NCBI GenBank assembly: GCA_009746045.1
Contig: RPFO01000065.1
Location: forward strand, 1,040,211 to 1,104,210
Length of the DNA stretch: 64,000 nucleotides
From: Mesostigma viride
Taxonomy: Eukaryota > Streptophyta > Mesostigmatophyceae > Mesostigmatales > Mesostigmataceae
Direction of reading: 5' to 3'
In this document: in pieces, positions 10,464 through 22,700 of the stretch
Layout: each line of letters starts with the position of its first letter
Position numbering within the stretch: position 1 is the stretch's first letter
Notes under the pieces: model-generated
The model's input: only the letters and a program-made list of their open reading frames with translations
Told to the model about the DNA's origin: nothing
Databases searched by the model: none
Made by a program: the position numbers and the translations under genes

Positions 10464-10476
10464 AATGGACATGACA

Positions 10477-10669
10477 GCAGCTGGGGGGGGTGGGGGGGCA
10501 GGACTTAATCATTGAACCTGCGGCCTGCCTTGGCACAAAGGTAACGAGAGAGGGGGGCGGGGTGTCCTGTGCGCCCTTCTTGATGTGCATCGAACAGGGA
10601 TGACAGGAACCTACTCAAAAAGTCGGTACCTCGTGACTCTCCCAACAGAGGCACGCGAATAAATGAATG
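10477..10669 (+). mobile_element. 193-bp SINE-like retroposon with 13-bp target duplication
   Basis: The insert lies between direct copies of AATGGACATGACA (10464-10476 and 10670-10682). It ends in a hairpin at 10632-10655 (outer stem CGTG...CACG, inner CTC...GAG) followed by an (AATG)n tail. This is the same architecture as the 3' ends of the LINE copies elsewhere in the window. There is no coding sequence. It could be a SINE that borrows the LINE tail or a severely 5'-truncated LINE; I could not establish a convincing RNA polymerase III box A/B pair. Confidence 0.6.
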
Positions 10670-10732
10670 AATGGACATGACACATGAATATACTGCATCC
10701 ACAGCCAAGGTTTCCCACCTATAATAATTAAT

Positions 10733-13700
10733 CTAAATAAGAACCTTCTCCAAAAGCCTGGATGGATAGCATGCATTCAAGGCTGCCGAGCTGGCAAGTG
10801 GCAACCCGTTCTCTGCACACACCAGCACCTCTCTCCGCAGCGCTCGGTTGTAGCACAGTTGACAGGAGGCCCTCAAATCCAGCGCAGACTCCTCTATTCG
10901 CCGGTGGATCCTAAATGTCACCACCAGGTCGCTGGCCAGAATGTTGACAAGGTTGCCCGCCAGGTCGCGGATCATCCCCGTCTCCAGCTGCACGATGGCC
11001 TGGAACGGGTCGGTGGTCCCCACTGCCAGGTTGGGTGCCACCACAAAGTGGTACCGCCACACTGCCTGCGTGCCATTGCTTTCCATCGCATGCCGCGCCA
11101 GCCCCACCAGCGACACCCCTTGCACGCTGATGCTGTCCCGCAAGCTGAACCCCGTCACCTCCTCGTCAAACTCGGCCGTCACCGACAGCATGCGCACGCG
11201 TGCGTCCACGTCCACCGGTGAAGTGGAGGTGAGCCGCGCTACCGGCTTGGTCACATCGTATGTGAACCAGAGCACCTCGCTCGCGGCGTTGCCGTTGCCC
11301 GCCGCGTCCCACGCGACCCCCGAAGGCACGCGTACAGATGCCAGACCCTTGGCGTGAGGCACGAGGACCAGCGCGAGCAGCTGTGGGCCGTACTGCTGCA
11401 GGTTGCGGCCTGCCCCGTTGGAGTAGTCGAGGGTGGTAAGGAACGCGGGCGCAAGCGTGACACTCTCGCTGAACGCCACCGTGACCAGCAGCGGGTAGTT
11501 CTGATGCTGGCCGCTTACTGGGCCCAGCACCACAGTGGGTGGTGTGGCGTCGTAGGCGACGGAGAGGGTGGCAGGGAACACCAAGGGGTTTCCCCCCAGG
11601 TCCGTGACCGACCCCGCCGGCACCTCCAGGGTGACCAGGCCATCCCCCTGGGGCACCAGGTCGACCGTGTAGACCGCTGCGCTGGGCATGCTGGCGACTG
11701 TCATGCTGGCGTAGCTACTGGCATACGCCCCCGTTACGAGGAGACCTGCCAGGCTGATCCCCACCACGTCCTCGCTAAATGTGAGCGTGACCACGATGGG
11801 GGAGACGTTGGTTGGGCTGGCCAAGGTCGCCAGCATAACGGTGGGCGGGGTGGCATCATACTGAAAGACCAGGTGGTTGGAGACGGCGTTCCCATTGCCA
11901 GCATCATCTGTGGCCCCACCTGCGAGCACGTCCACGGAGATAAGGCCCTCAGCTGCGGGCAGCACTTGCACCGTGTACTGGGAGCTGCTTATGCTGGTCA
12001 CCGCGCCCACAGTGCCCCCACCAACCACCACGTCCTCTGGCCCGAACCCAGTCACATCAGCGTTGAAGGTGACCGTTACCGTCACGGGGTTAGCGTTGGT
12101 TATAAGCGACAAGGTGGTCAGTGCGGTGGTCGGGCTGATGGTGTCGTAGACGAAGGTCAGCGGAGCCGCCGCGGAGTTGGCGTTCCCCGCCGCATCCCAT
12201 GCGACACCTGCAGGGACGTTCACGGTGATCAAGCCTTCACCAGATGGCATCACGGCGAATGTGTACACTGCGGCGCTTGTGACGCTAAAGCTGTCCACAG
12301 TCCCCCCACTCAAGAGCACGTCCTCAGGCCCAAAGCCAGTAATAGGATCACTAAAAGTGACTGTAACTAAGATAGGAGCCAAATTGGTTGAGGGCAGAGC
12401 AGTAGTCAGTATGATACAGGGGGGGGATACATCGTAGATGATGACCAGCTGAGTGGCGGGCGTGTTGCCATTTCCCGCTGCATCCGTCACCGCGCCACCC
12501 GCAACGTCCACGGTCAGGGTTCCCTCACCAGATGGCACAACCTCAACCACATACAGCGATCCGCTAACCACGGTGATACTGCCAGCCGAGCCGCCACCCA
12601 CCACCACATCCCCCGCCGTGAAACCAAAGACGACGTCCGTGAATGTCACCGTCACCAGCACAGGGGAAGCATTTGCAATGGAGCCCGCCGTGGTCAGGGA
12701 CACGGCAGGGGCGGTTGTGTCATAGACGATGGCAAGGGGGGTGGCTGCGGTGTTGCCATTGCCCGCCGCATCTGTCACGACATTAGCAGCCACATCCACA
12801 GTGACAAGTCCCTCCCCAGACGGCACCACCTCGACCGTGTACTGCGACCCATCGACCACTGTAATGCTGCCGACAGTGCCGCCCACCACCGTGATATCCC
12901 CAGCTGTAAAGCCAGTGACAGACTCACTGAAGGTTATCGTCACCAGCACAGGCGATGCGTTGGTGGATGGGGATGATGTGGAGATGGACACGGTTGGAGA
13001 TGTTGTGTCATAGGCGATGGCCAGCTGGGGTGCAGCGGTGTTGGCATTGCCGGCCGCATCCAGCGCAATGCCTGCGGGGACATCCACAGTCACAGTGCCC
13101 TCCGCAGATGGAGTCACTTCAAACGTGTATTGTGACCCACTGACAGTGGTAAAACTGCCAGCCGTGCCTCCAGCCACCACCACATCTGCGAGTGCCAAGC
13201 CAGAGACAGCCTCACTGAAAGTCACCGTCACCAGAATGGGCGACACATTGGTTGATGCTGAGGCCGTGGTCAGGGCCACGCTGGGGGCGGTTGTGTCGTA
13301 GACAATGATCAGCTGTGCTGCCGGAGTGTTGCCGTTGCCTGCCGCATCAGTGGCCACATTAGCAGCAACATCCACGGTCAGGGTTCCCTCACCCGATGGC
13401 GTCAACTCCACCACATATTGCGAGCCGCTCACCACCGTAAAGCTGGTCATCGTGCCACCAGCAACCACCACGTCGCCGGCAATCAACCCCAACACGTCCG
13501 AGCTGAAGGTTACCGTCACCAGCACGGGCAATACACTTGTAGAGGGAGAAGCCGTGGTCAACACCACGGCAGGCGCGGTTATGTCGTAAACAACAAACAG
13601 AGGAGGGGCTGCGATGTTGCTATTGCCCGCTGCATCCGTGGCAACACCAGCCGCCACGTCCACGGTAAGAGTTCCCTCCCCGAGGGCACCACCTCCACCA

Positions 13701-16700
13701 CGTACTGCGACCCACTGACCACCGCAATGCTGTCGACAGTGCCACCAGCGACCGTGACGTCTCCAGCAGTGAATCCAAAAACTGACTCACTGAACGTTAG
13801 TGTCACATAGATGGGGGAGGTGTTGGTGGCGAATGCTGAAGCCGTGAGAGCCACCGTAGGGGCAGTCGTGTCGTAAGTGATGGTCAGCAGGGTGGAAGCC
13901 ACGTTGCTGTTGCCGGCTGCATCCGTTGCCACAGCTGCTGGGACGCTGACCACCACGGCCCCTTCACCCAATGGGGTCACTGTAAGCAAGTAATGGGATG
14001 CATCATTGGCAGCCAGGGAGGTGGCCGTTCCTCCACTCACCACCATGTCAGCAATGGCAAAGCCAAAGACGGCCTCACTGAATGTGATAGTGACCAGGAG
14101 GGGCGAGAGGTTGGTAGCCGGTGCCGCTGTGGTCAGGGCCACGCTGGGGCCGGTCGTGTCGTAGACAATACTCAGCTGTGTTGCCTGAGTGTTGCCATTG
14201 CCTGCCACGTCAGTGGCCACATTAGCAGCAACATCCACGGTCAGGGTTCCCTCACCCGATGGGGTCAACTCCACCACGTACTGGGACCCGCTAACAGCAA
14301 CAAAGCTGGTCACCGTGCCGCCAGCAAACACCACGTCGCCGGCAGTAAAGCCACTCACCAACTCGCTAAACGTCACGGTCACTGTAATGGGCGCTGTGTT
14401 GGTGGCGGGTGAAGCAGTTGATATCAGCACGGTGGGAGCCGTGGTGTCATAAACGATGCTGATGGGGGTGGCTGCCGTGTTGACATTGCCTGCCGCATCC
14501 GTGGCCACCCCCGCTGGCAAGGCCACTGTGAGACTTCCCTCCCCAGACGGCACCACCTCCACCACGGACTGCAAGCCGCTCACGACTGTAATGCTACCAA
14601 CTGTTCCACCACCCACCACCACATCCCCAGTCGTGAAACCACTCACTGGCTCGCTGAAGGTCACCGTCACAAGCACAGGGGATGCGTTGGTGGAGGAGGA
14701 AGATGTGGTCAGGGCCACGCTGGGGGCGGTCATGTCATACACAATACTCAGCTGCGTTGCTGCGGTGTTGCCATTGCCCGCCGCATCAGTGGCCACATTA
14801 CCCGCGATGTCAACAGTCATCGTCCCCTCCCCTGATGGCACCAACTCCACCACATATTGCAAGCTGCTCACCACGGTGATGCTGCTGACAGTGCCGCCAC
14901 CCACCACCACATCCCCCGCCGTGAAGCCAAAGACGGCTTCCGTGAATGTCACCGTGACCAGCACTGGGTAGACGTTGGTGACAGATGCCGCGGTGGTCAG
15001 GGACACGGCTGGGGCAGTTGTGTCATAGACGATGGCAAGGGGGGTGGCTGCGGTGTTGCCATTGCCCGCCGCATCTGTCACGACATTAGCCGCCACATCC
15101 ACAGCGACAAGTCCCTCCCCAGACGGCACCACCTCGACCATGTACTGCGACCCATCGACCACTGTAATGCTGCCGACAGTGCCGCCCACCACCGTGATAT
15201 CCCCAGCTGTAAAGCCAGTGACAGACTCACTGAAGGTTATCGTCACCAGCACAGGCGATGCGTTGGTGGATGGGGATGATGTGGAGATGGACACGGTTGG
15301 AGATGTTGTGTCATAGGCGATGGCCAGCTGGGGTGCAGCGGTGTTGGCATTGCCGGCCGCATCCAGCGCAATGCCTGCGGGGACATCCACAGTCACAGTG
15401 CCCTCCGCAGATGGAGTCACTTCAAACGTGTATTGTGACCCACTGACAGTGGTAAAACTGCCAGCCGTGCCTCCAGCCACCACCACATCTGCGAGTGCCA
15501 AGCCAGAGACAGCCTCACTGAAAGTCACCGTCACCAGAATGGGCGACACATTGGTTGATGCTGAGGCCGTGGTCAGGGCCACGCTGGGGGCGGTTGTGTC
15601 GTAGACAATGATCAGCTGTGCTGCCGGAGTGTTGCCGTTGCCTGCCGCATCAGTGGCCACATTAGCAGCAACATCCACGGTCAGGGTTCCCTCACCCGAT
15701 GGCGTCAACTCCACCACATATTGCGAGCCGCTCACCACCGTAAAGCTGGTCATCGTGCCACCAGCAACCACCACGTCGCCGGCAATCAACCCCAACACGT
15801 CCGAGCTGAAGGTTACCGTCACCAGCACGGGCAATACACTTGTAGAGGGAGAAGCCGTGGTCAACACCACGGCAGGCGCGGTTATGTCGTAAACAACAAA
15901 CAGAGGAGGGGCTGCGATGTTGCTATTGCCCGCTGCATCCGTGGCAACACCAGCCGCCACGTCCACGGTAAGAGTTCCCTCCCCCGAGGGCACCACCTCC
16001 ACCACGTACTGCGACCCACTGACCACCGCAATGCTGTCGACAGTGCCACCAGCGACCGTGACGTCTCCAGCAGTGAATCCAAAAACTGACTCACTGAACG
16101 TTAGTGTCACATAGATGGGGGAGGTGTTGGTGGCGAATGCTGAAGCCGTGAGAGCCACCGTAGGGGCAGTCGTGTCGTAAGTGATGGTCAGCAGGGTGGA
16201 AGCCACGTTGCTGTTGCCGGCTGCATCCGTTGCCACAGCTGCTGGGACGCTGACCACCACGGCCCCTTCACCCAATGGGGTCACTGTAAGCAAGTAATGG
16301 GATGCATCATTGGCAGCCAGGGAGGTGGCCGTTCCTCCACTCACCACCATGTCAGCAATGGCAAAGCCAAAGACGGCCTCACTGAATGTGATAGTGACCA
16401 GGAGGGGCGAGAGGTTGGTAGCCGGTGCCGCTGTGGTCAGGGCCACGCTGGGGCCGGTCGTGTCGTAGACAATACTCAGCTGTGTTGCCTGAGTGTTGCC
16501 ATTGCCTGCCGCGTCAGTGGCCACATTAGCAGCAACATCCACGGTCAGGGTTCCCTCACCCGATGGGGTCAACTCCACCACGTACTGGGACCCGCTAACA
16601 GCAACAAAGCTGGTCACCGTGCCGCCAGCAAACACCACGTCGCCGGCAGTAAAGCCACTCACCAACTCGCTAAACGTCACGGTCACTGTAATGGGCGCTG

Positions 16701-19700
16701 TGTTGGTGGCGGGTGAAGCAGTTGATATCAGCACGGTGGGAGCCGTGGTGTCATAAACGATGCTGATGGGGGTGGCTGCCGTGTTGACATTGCCTGCCGC
16801 ATCCGTGGCCACCCCCGCTGGCAAGGCCACTGTGAGACTTCCCTCCCCAGACGGCACCACCTCCACCACGGACTGCAAGCCGCTCACGACTGTAATGCTA
16901 CCAACTGTTCCACCACCCACCACCACATCCCCAGTTGTGAAACCACTCACTGGCTCGCTGAAGGTCACCGTCACAAGCACAGGGGATGCGTTGGTGGAGG
17001 AGGAAGATGTGGTCAGGGCCACGCTGGGGGCGGTCATGTCGTACACAATACTCAGCTGCGTTGCTGCGGTGTTGCCATTGCCCGCCGCATCAGTGGCCAC
17101 ATTACCTGCGATGTCAACAGTCATCGTCCCCTCCCCTGATGGCACCAACTCCACCACATATTGCAAGCTGCTCACCACGGTGATGCTGCTGACAGTGCCG
17201 CCACCCACCACCACATCCCCCGCTGTGAAGCCAAAGACGGCTTCCGTGAATGTCACCGTGACCAGCACTGGGTAGACGTTGGTGACAGATGCCGCGGTGG
17301 TCAGGGACACGGCTGGGGCAGTTGTGTCATAGACGATGGCAAGGGGGGTGGCTGCGGTGTTGCCATTGCCCGCCGCATCTGTCACGACATTAGCCGCCAC
17401 ATCCACAGTGACAAGTCCCTCCCCAGACGGCACCACCTCGACCATGTACTGCGACCCATCGACCACTGTAATGCTGCCGACAGTGCCGCCCACCACCGTG
17501 ATATCCCCAGCTGTAAAGCCAGTGACAGACTCACCGAAGGTTATCGTCACCAGCACAGGCGATGCGTTGGTGGATGGGGATGATGTGGAGATGGACACGG
17601 TTGGAGATGTTGTGTCATAGGCGATGGCCAGCTGGGGTGCAGCGGTGTTGGCATTGCCGGCCGCATCCAGCGCAATGCCTGCGGGGACATCCACAGTCAC
17701 AGTGCCCTCTGCAGATGGAGTCACTTCAAACGTGTATTGTGACCCACTGACAGTGGTAAAACTGCCAGCCGTGCCTCCAGCCACCACCACATCTGCGAGT
17801 GCCAAGCCAGAGACAGCCTCACTGAAAGTCACCGTCACCAGAATGGGCGACACATTGGTTGATGCTGAGGCCGTGGTCAGGGCCACGCTGGGGGCGGTTG
17901 TGTCGTAGACAATGATCAGCTGTGCTGCCGGAGTGTTGCCGTTGCCTGCCGCATCAGTGGCCACATTAGCAGCAACATCCACGGTCAGGGTTCCCTCACC
18001 CGATGGCGTCAACTCCACCACATATTGCGAGCCGCTCACCACCGTAAAGCTGGTCACCGTGCCACCAGCAACCACCACGTCGCCAGCAGTAAAGCCACTT
18101 ACCAACTCGCTGAACGTCACGGTCACTGTAACGGGTGCTGTGTTGGTGGCGGGTGAAAAAGTTGATATCAGCACGGTGGGAGCCGTGGTGTCATAAATGA
18201 TGCTGATGGGGGTGGCTGCCGTGTTGACATTGCCTGCCGCATCTGTCGCCACACCACCGCCAACGCTCACTGCGAGACTTCCCTCCCCAGACGGCACCAC
18301 CTCCACCACGTACTGCGATCCGCTCACCACCGTAATGCTGCCAACTGTTCCACCACCCACCACCACATCCCCAGTCGTGAACCCGCTCACCGCCTCACTG
18401 AAGGTGACTGTCACGAACACAGGCGATGCGCTGGTGGAGGAGAAAGATGTGGTCAGGGCCACGCTGGGGGCAGTTGTGTCGTATGTGATAGTCAACTCGG
18501 GCGCCGCTGTGTTGGCATTACCGGCCGTATCCAAGGCGACACCGGCGCCAACATTCACTGTCACTGTGCCTTGCCCAGATGGTGTCACTTGAACCGTATA
18601 CTGCAACGTGCTCACGGTGCTGAAACTGCCTGCCGTACCTCCCGTCACCACCACATCTGCAAGCACAAAGCCTGTCACTGCTTCGCTGAAGGTTATTGTG
18701 ACCGGGATTGGAGACACATTTGTTGTAGATGCTGGCGTCGTCAACGCCACGGTGGGGGAAATCGTGTCATAGACAATGCTCAGCTGGGTGGCTGCCGTGT
18801 TGCCATTGCCCGCCGCATCTGTTGCCGCACCTGCTGCCACATTCACCGTCACTGTGCCTTGCCCAGACGGTGTCACCTCCAGCATGTATTGGGAAGCAGA
18901 AAGTGCATTAAATGCGCTGGAGACCCCGCCAACTACCACCACATCGACAAGCATGAAGCCGCTGACTGCTTCACTGAAGGTCATTGTGACCACAATTGGA
19001 GACAGGTTGGTCGCGGGCGCTGCTGTCGTCAAAGCAACAGTGGGAGCTGTGGTGTCATATGTGAAGGTCAGCTGGCTGGCAGCTGTATTGCTATTGCCCG
19101 CCGCATCTGTCACGACATTAGCCGCCACATCCACAGTGACAAGTCCCTCCCCAGACGGCACCACCTCGACCGTGTACTGCGACCCATCGACCACTGTAAT
19201 GCTGCCGACAGTGCCGCCCACCACTGTGATATCCCCAGCTGTAAAGCCTGTGACAGACTCACTGAAGGTTATCGTCACCAGCACAGGCGATGCGTTGGTG
19301 GATGGGGATGCTGTGGAGATGGACACGGTTGGAGATGTTGTGTCATAGACGATGGCCAGCTGGGGTGCAGCGGTGTTGGCATTGCCGGCCGCATCCAGCG
19401 CAATGCCTGCTGCCACATTCACAGTGATAGCGCCTTGCTCAGATGGAACCACCTCCACTGTGTACTGGGATCCGCTTAAAACGGTGAGGGTGCCAGCAAT
19501 GCCTCCCCCTACAGCTACATCAGCTAGCGTAAAGCCCGTCACAGGTTCACTGAACGTGACAGTGACCAGAACGGGTGCCATGTTCGTTGTTGTCGCAGCT
19601 GTGGTCAAGGCCACAGTGGGGCTGATGGAGTCGTAGAGAACGCTCAGCTGCACAGCAGCCATGTTACCGTTGCCAGCCGCATCCGTGGCGACACCAGCTG

Positions 19701-22700
19701 GCACATCGACCGTGAAAGTGCCTTGGGCAGATGGCGTGACTGGCACAATGTACTGTGACCCACTTACCACCGTCATGCTGCCAACTGTGCCGCCACCCAC
19801 CACCACGCCCCCGGCCGTAAAACCACTCACTGGCTCGTAGAACGTCACCGTCACCAGCACAGGGGATGTGCTTGTTGTGAGTGACGAGGTTGACAACGCC
19901 ACTGTAGGCACTGTCATGTCATATATAATAGCCAACTGGGACGCTGCTGTGTTGCCATTGCCTGCCGAATCGGTGGCCACATTAGCAGCAACATCCACGG
20001 TCAGGGTTCCCTCACCCGATGGCGTCAACTCCACCACATATTGTGATCCGCTCACCACCGTAAAGCTGGTCACCGTGCCGCCACCCACCACTATGTCACC
20101 CAAACCAAACCCCACCACATCCTCACTGAAGGTTACTGTCACCAGCACGGGCAAGGAATTGGTGGACAAAGAAAGAGTCGAGAGCGTGACCGTGGGAGCT
20201 GATGTGTCATACGTGACGGTAAGCTGGGTTGCCGCACTGTTGACGTTGCCAGCAGCATCGATAGCGACAGCAGCTGGAACATCCACAGTTATGAGACCCT
20301 GCCCAGAAGGCGTCAATTCCACCACATATTGCGAGCCGCTCACCGCCGTGAAGCTGGTCAGTGTGCTGCCACCAATCACTACATCAGCCGCAACAAATCC
20401 ACTTACTTGTTCACTGAACGTCACGGTGGCTGAAATAGGGGAAATGTTTGTGATGGATACTGCTGTGCTGATGACCACTGCAGGGGCAGAGGTGTCGTAA
20501 ACAAATCCCAGCTGAGCGGCTGCAGTGTTGCCATTGCCTGCAGCATCTGTGGCCACACCACCCGCGATGTCAACAGTCATGCTGCCCTCCCGTGATGGCA
20601 TCACCTCCACCACATACTGCGATCCGCTCACGACTGTAATGCTACCAACTGTTCCACCACCCACCACCACATCCCCAGTCGTGAAACCACTCACTGGCTC
20701 GCTGAAGGTCACCGTCACCAGCACAGGGGATGCGTTGGTGGAGGAGGAAGATGTGGTCAGGGCCACGCTGGGGGCGGTTGTATCATACACAATACTCAGC
20801 TGCGTTGCTGCGGTGTTGCCATTGCCCGCCGTATCAGTGGCCACATTACCCGCGATGTCAACAGTCATCGTCCCCTCCCCTGATGGCACCAACTCCACCA
20901 CATATTGCGATCCGCTCACAGCCGTAGAGCTTGTCACAGTGCCGCCACCCACCACCACGTCGCCGGCTATGAATCCACTCACCGACTCACTGAACGTAAT
21001 TGTTACCAAAACAGTTGGCGAGTTTGTAGCGGTTGCTGCCGTGCTCAACGTTACCGTGGGTCTGACTGAGTCATAGACGAAGCTCAGCTGCGACGCCGCA
21101 ATGTTGCCATTACCAGCCGCATCCACCGCTGCGCCTGCTGTGACATCCACGGTAACCGTGCCCTGCCCAGAAGGTACCACTTCGACCAAGTAATGAGAGG
21201 CATTAACGGCCACGAAGCTGCCAACGGTTCCCGCTGCGACCAGCACATCCCCCGCCACAAAGCCAGAGACGGACTTACTGAAGGTTGCTGTTATCTCCAC
21301 TGGAGATGCATTAGCCACCAAGGCAGCCGTGGTTAGCGCCACAGTGGGTGCAGTGGCGTCGTAGACGATGGTCAACTGGGACGCTGCTGTGTTGGGATTA
21401 CCAGCTGCATCAGTGGCCACACCAGCACCAAGACCCACAGTCAGGGTTCCCTCGCCCAATGGTGTCACCTCGACCACATACTGCGAGTTGCTCACCGCCG
21501 TAAAGCTGGTCATCGTACCGCCACCCACCACCACGTCACCCGCAATCAACCCCACCACGTCCGAGCTGAAGGTTATCGTCACCGGCACTGGCGATATGTT
21601 CGTGGCGGGAGAAGACGTGGTCAACGAGACAGTTGGGTTGACACTGTCAAACGTGAAGGCCAGCTTGGGGGCAGCTGTGTTACCATTTCCCGCCGCATCT
21701 GTCACAACGCCTGCTGCCACATCGACCGTAACAACGCCTTGCCCCAATGGTGTGATCTGGACTGTAAATTGCGAGGAGGTCACATCAAGCAGGGCACCAG
21801 CAGTGCCTCCCTCAACAGTGATGTCAGCCAGCTCGAAGCCAGTTACTGGTTCATTAAATGTAACCGTAACCGTGACCGGGGAGGTGTTAGTAAGTACTGC
21901 TAAAGTGGACAATGCCACCGTAGGGCCAGTTATGTCATATACAAAACTCAGTTGGGATGCTGCAGTATTGCCATTCCCGGCTGCATCGGTGGCCACCCCA
22001 GCCGCCACATCCACGGTGATAGTACCCTCCCCTGATGGAACCACCTCTATCACGTACTGCGATCCACTCATCACCGTTATGCTGCCAACTGAGCCGCCAC
22101 CCACCGTGACATCCCCAGCGGCAAAGCCAGTGACTGATTCACTGAACGTCACCGTCACCAGCACAGGTGATGTGTTTGAGGACAGAGGAAATGTGCTCAG
22201 GGACACACTGGGGGCGGTTGTGTCGAAAATGATGGCCAACTGGGTGGAAGCCACATTGCTATTCCCAGCCGCATCAGTGGCAACACCAGACGGAATGTTC
22301 ACAGTGACCGTCCCCTGTCCCACTGGTGTGACCTTCACCAGGTACTGTGATGTGCTGAGGGCTACGAACCCAGTGGCAGTGCCTCCTCCTGTAACGACAT
22401 CCCCAAGCACAAAGCCAGTCACTGCCTCACTGAAGGTTATAGTGACGGGAATCGGTGATGTGTTTGTATTCGTTGCTGCCGTGGTCAACGTGGTTGTTGG
22501 GCTCACAGTGTCAAAGACGATGATCAGCTGGGTTGCTGCCAGGTTCCCATTTCCTGCAGCATCTGTAGCCACACCGGCTGCCACATTAACCGTCACAGCT
22601 CCCTGGGCTGATGGCGTGATGGCCAGGGTATACTGGAAGGCGTTGTCAGCAGTAAAGGTGGTCACAATACCACCACCCACAACCACATCCCCAGTCGTGA

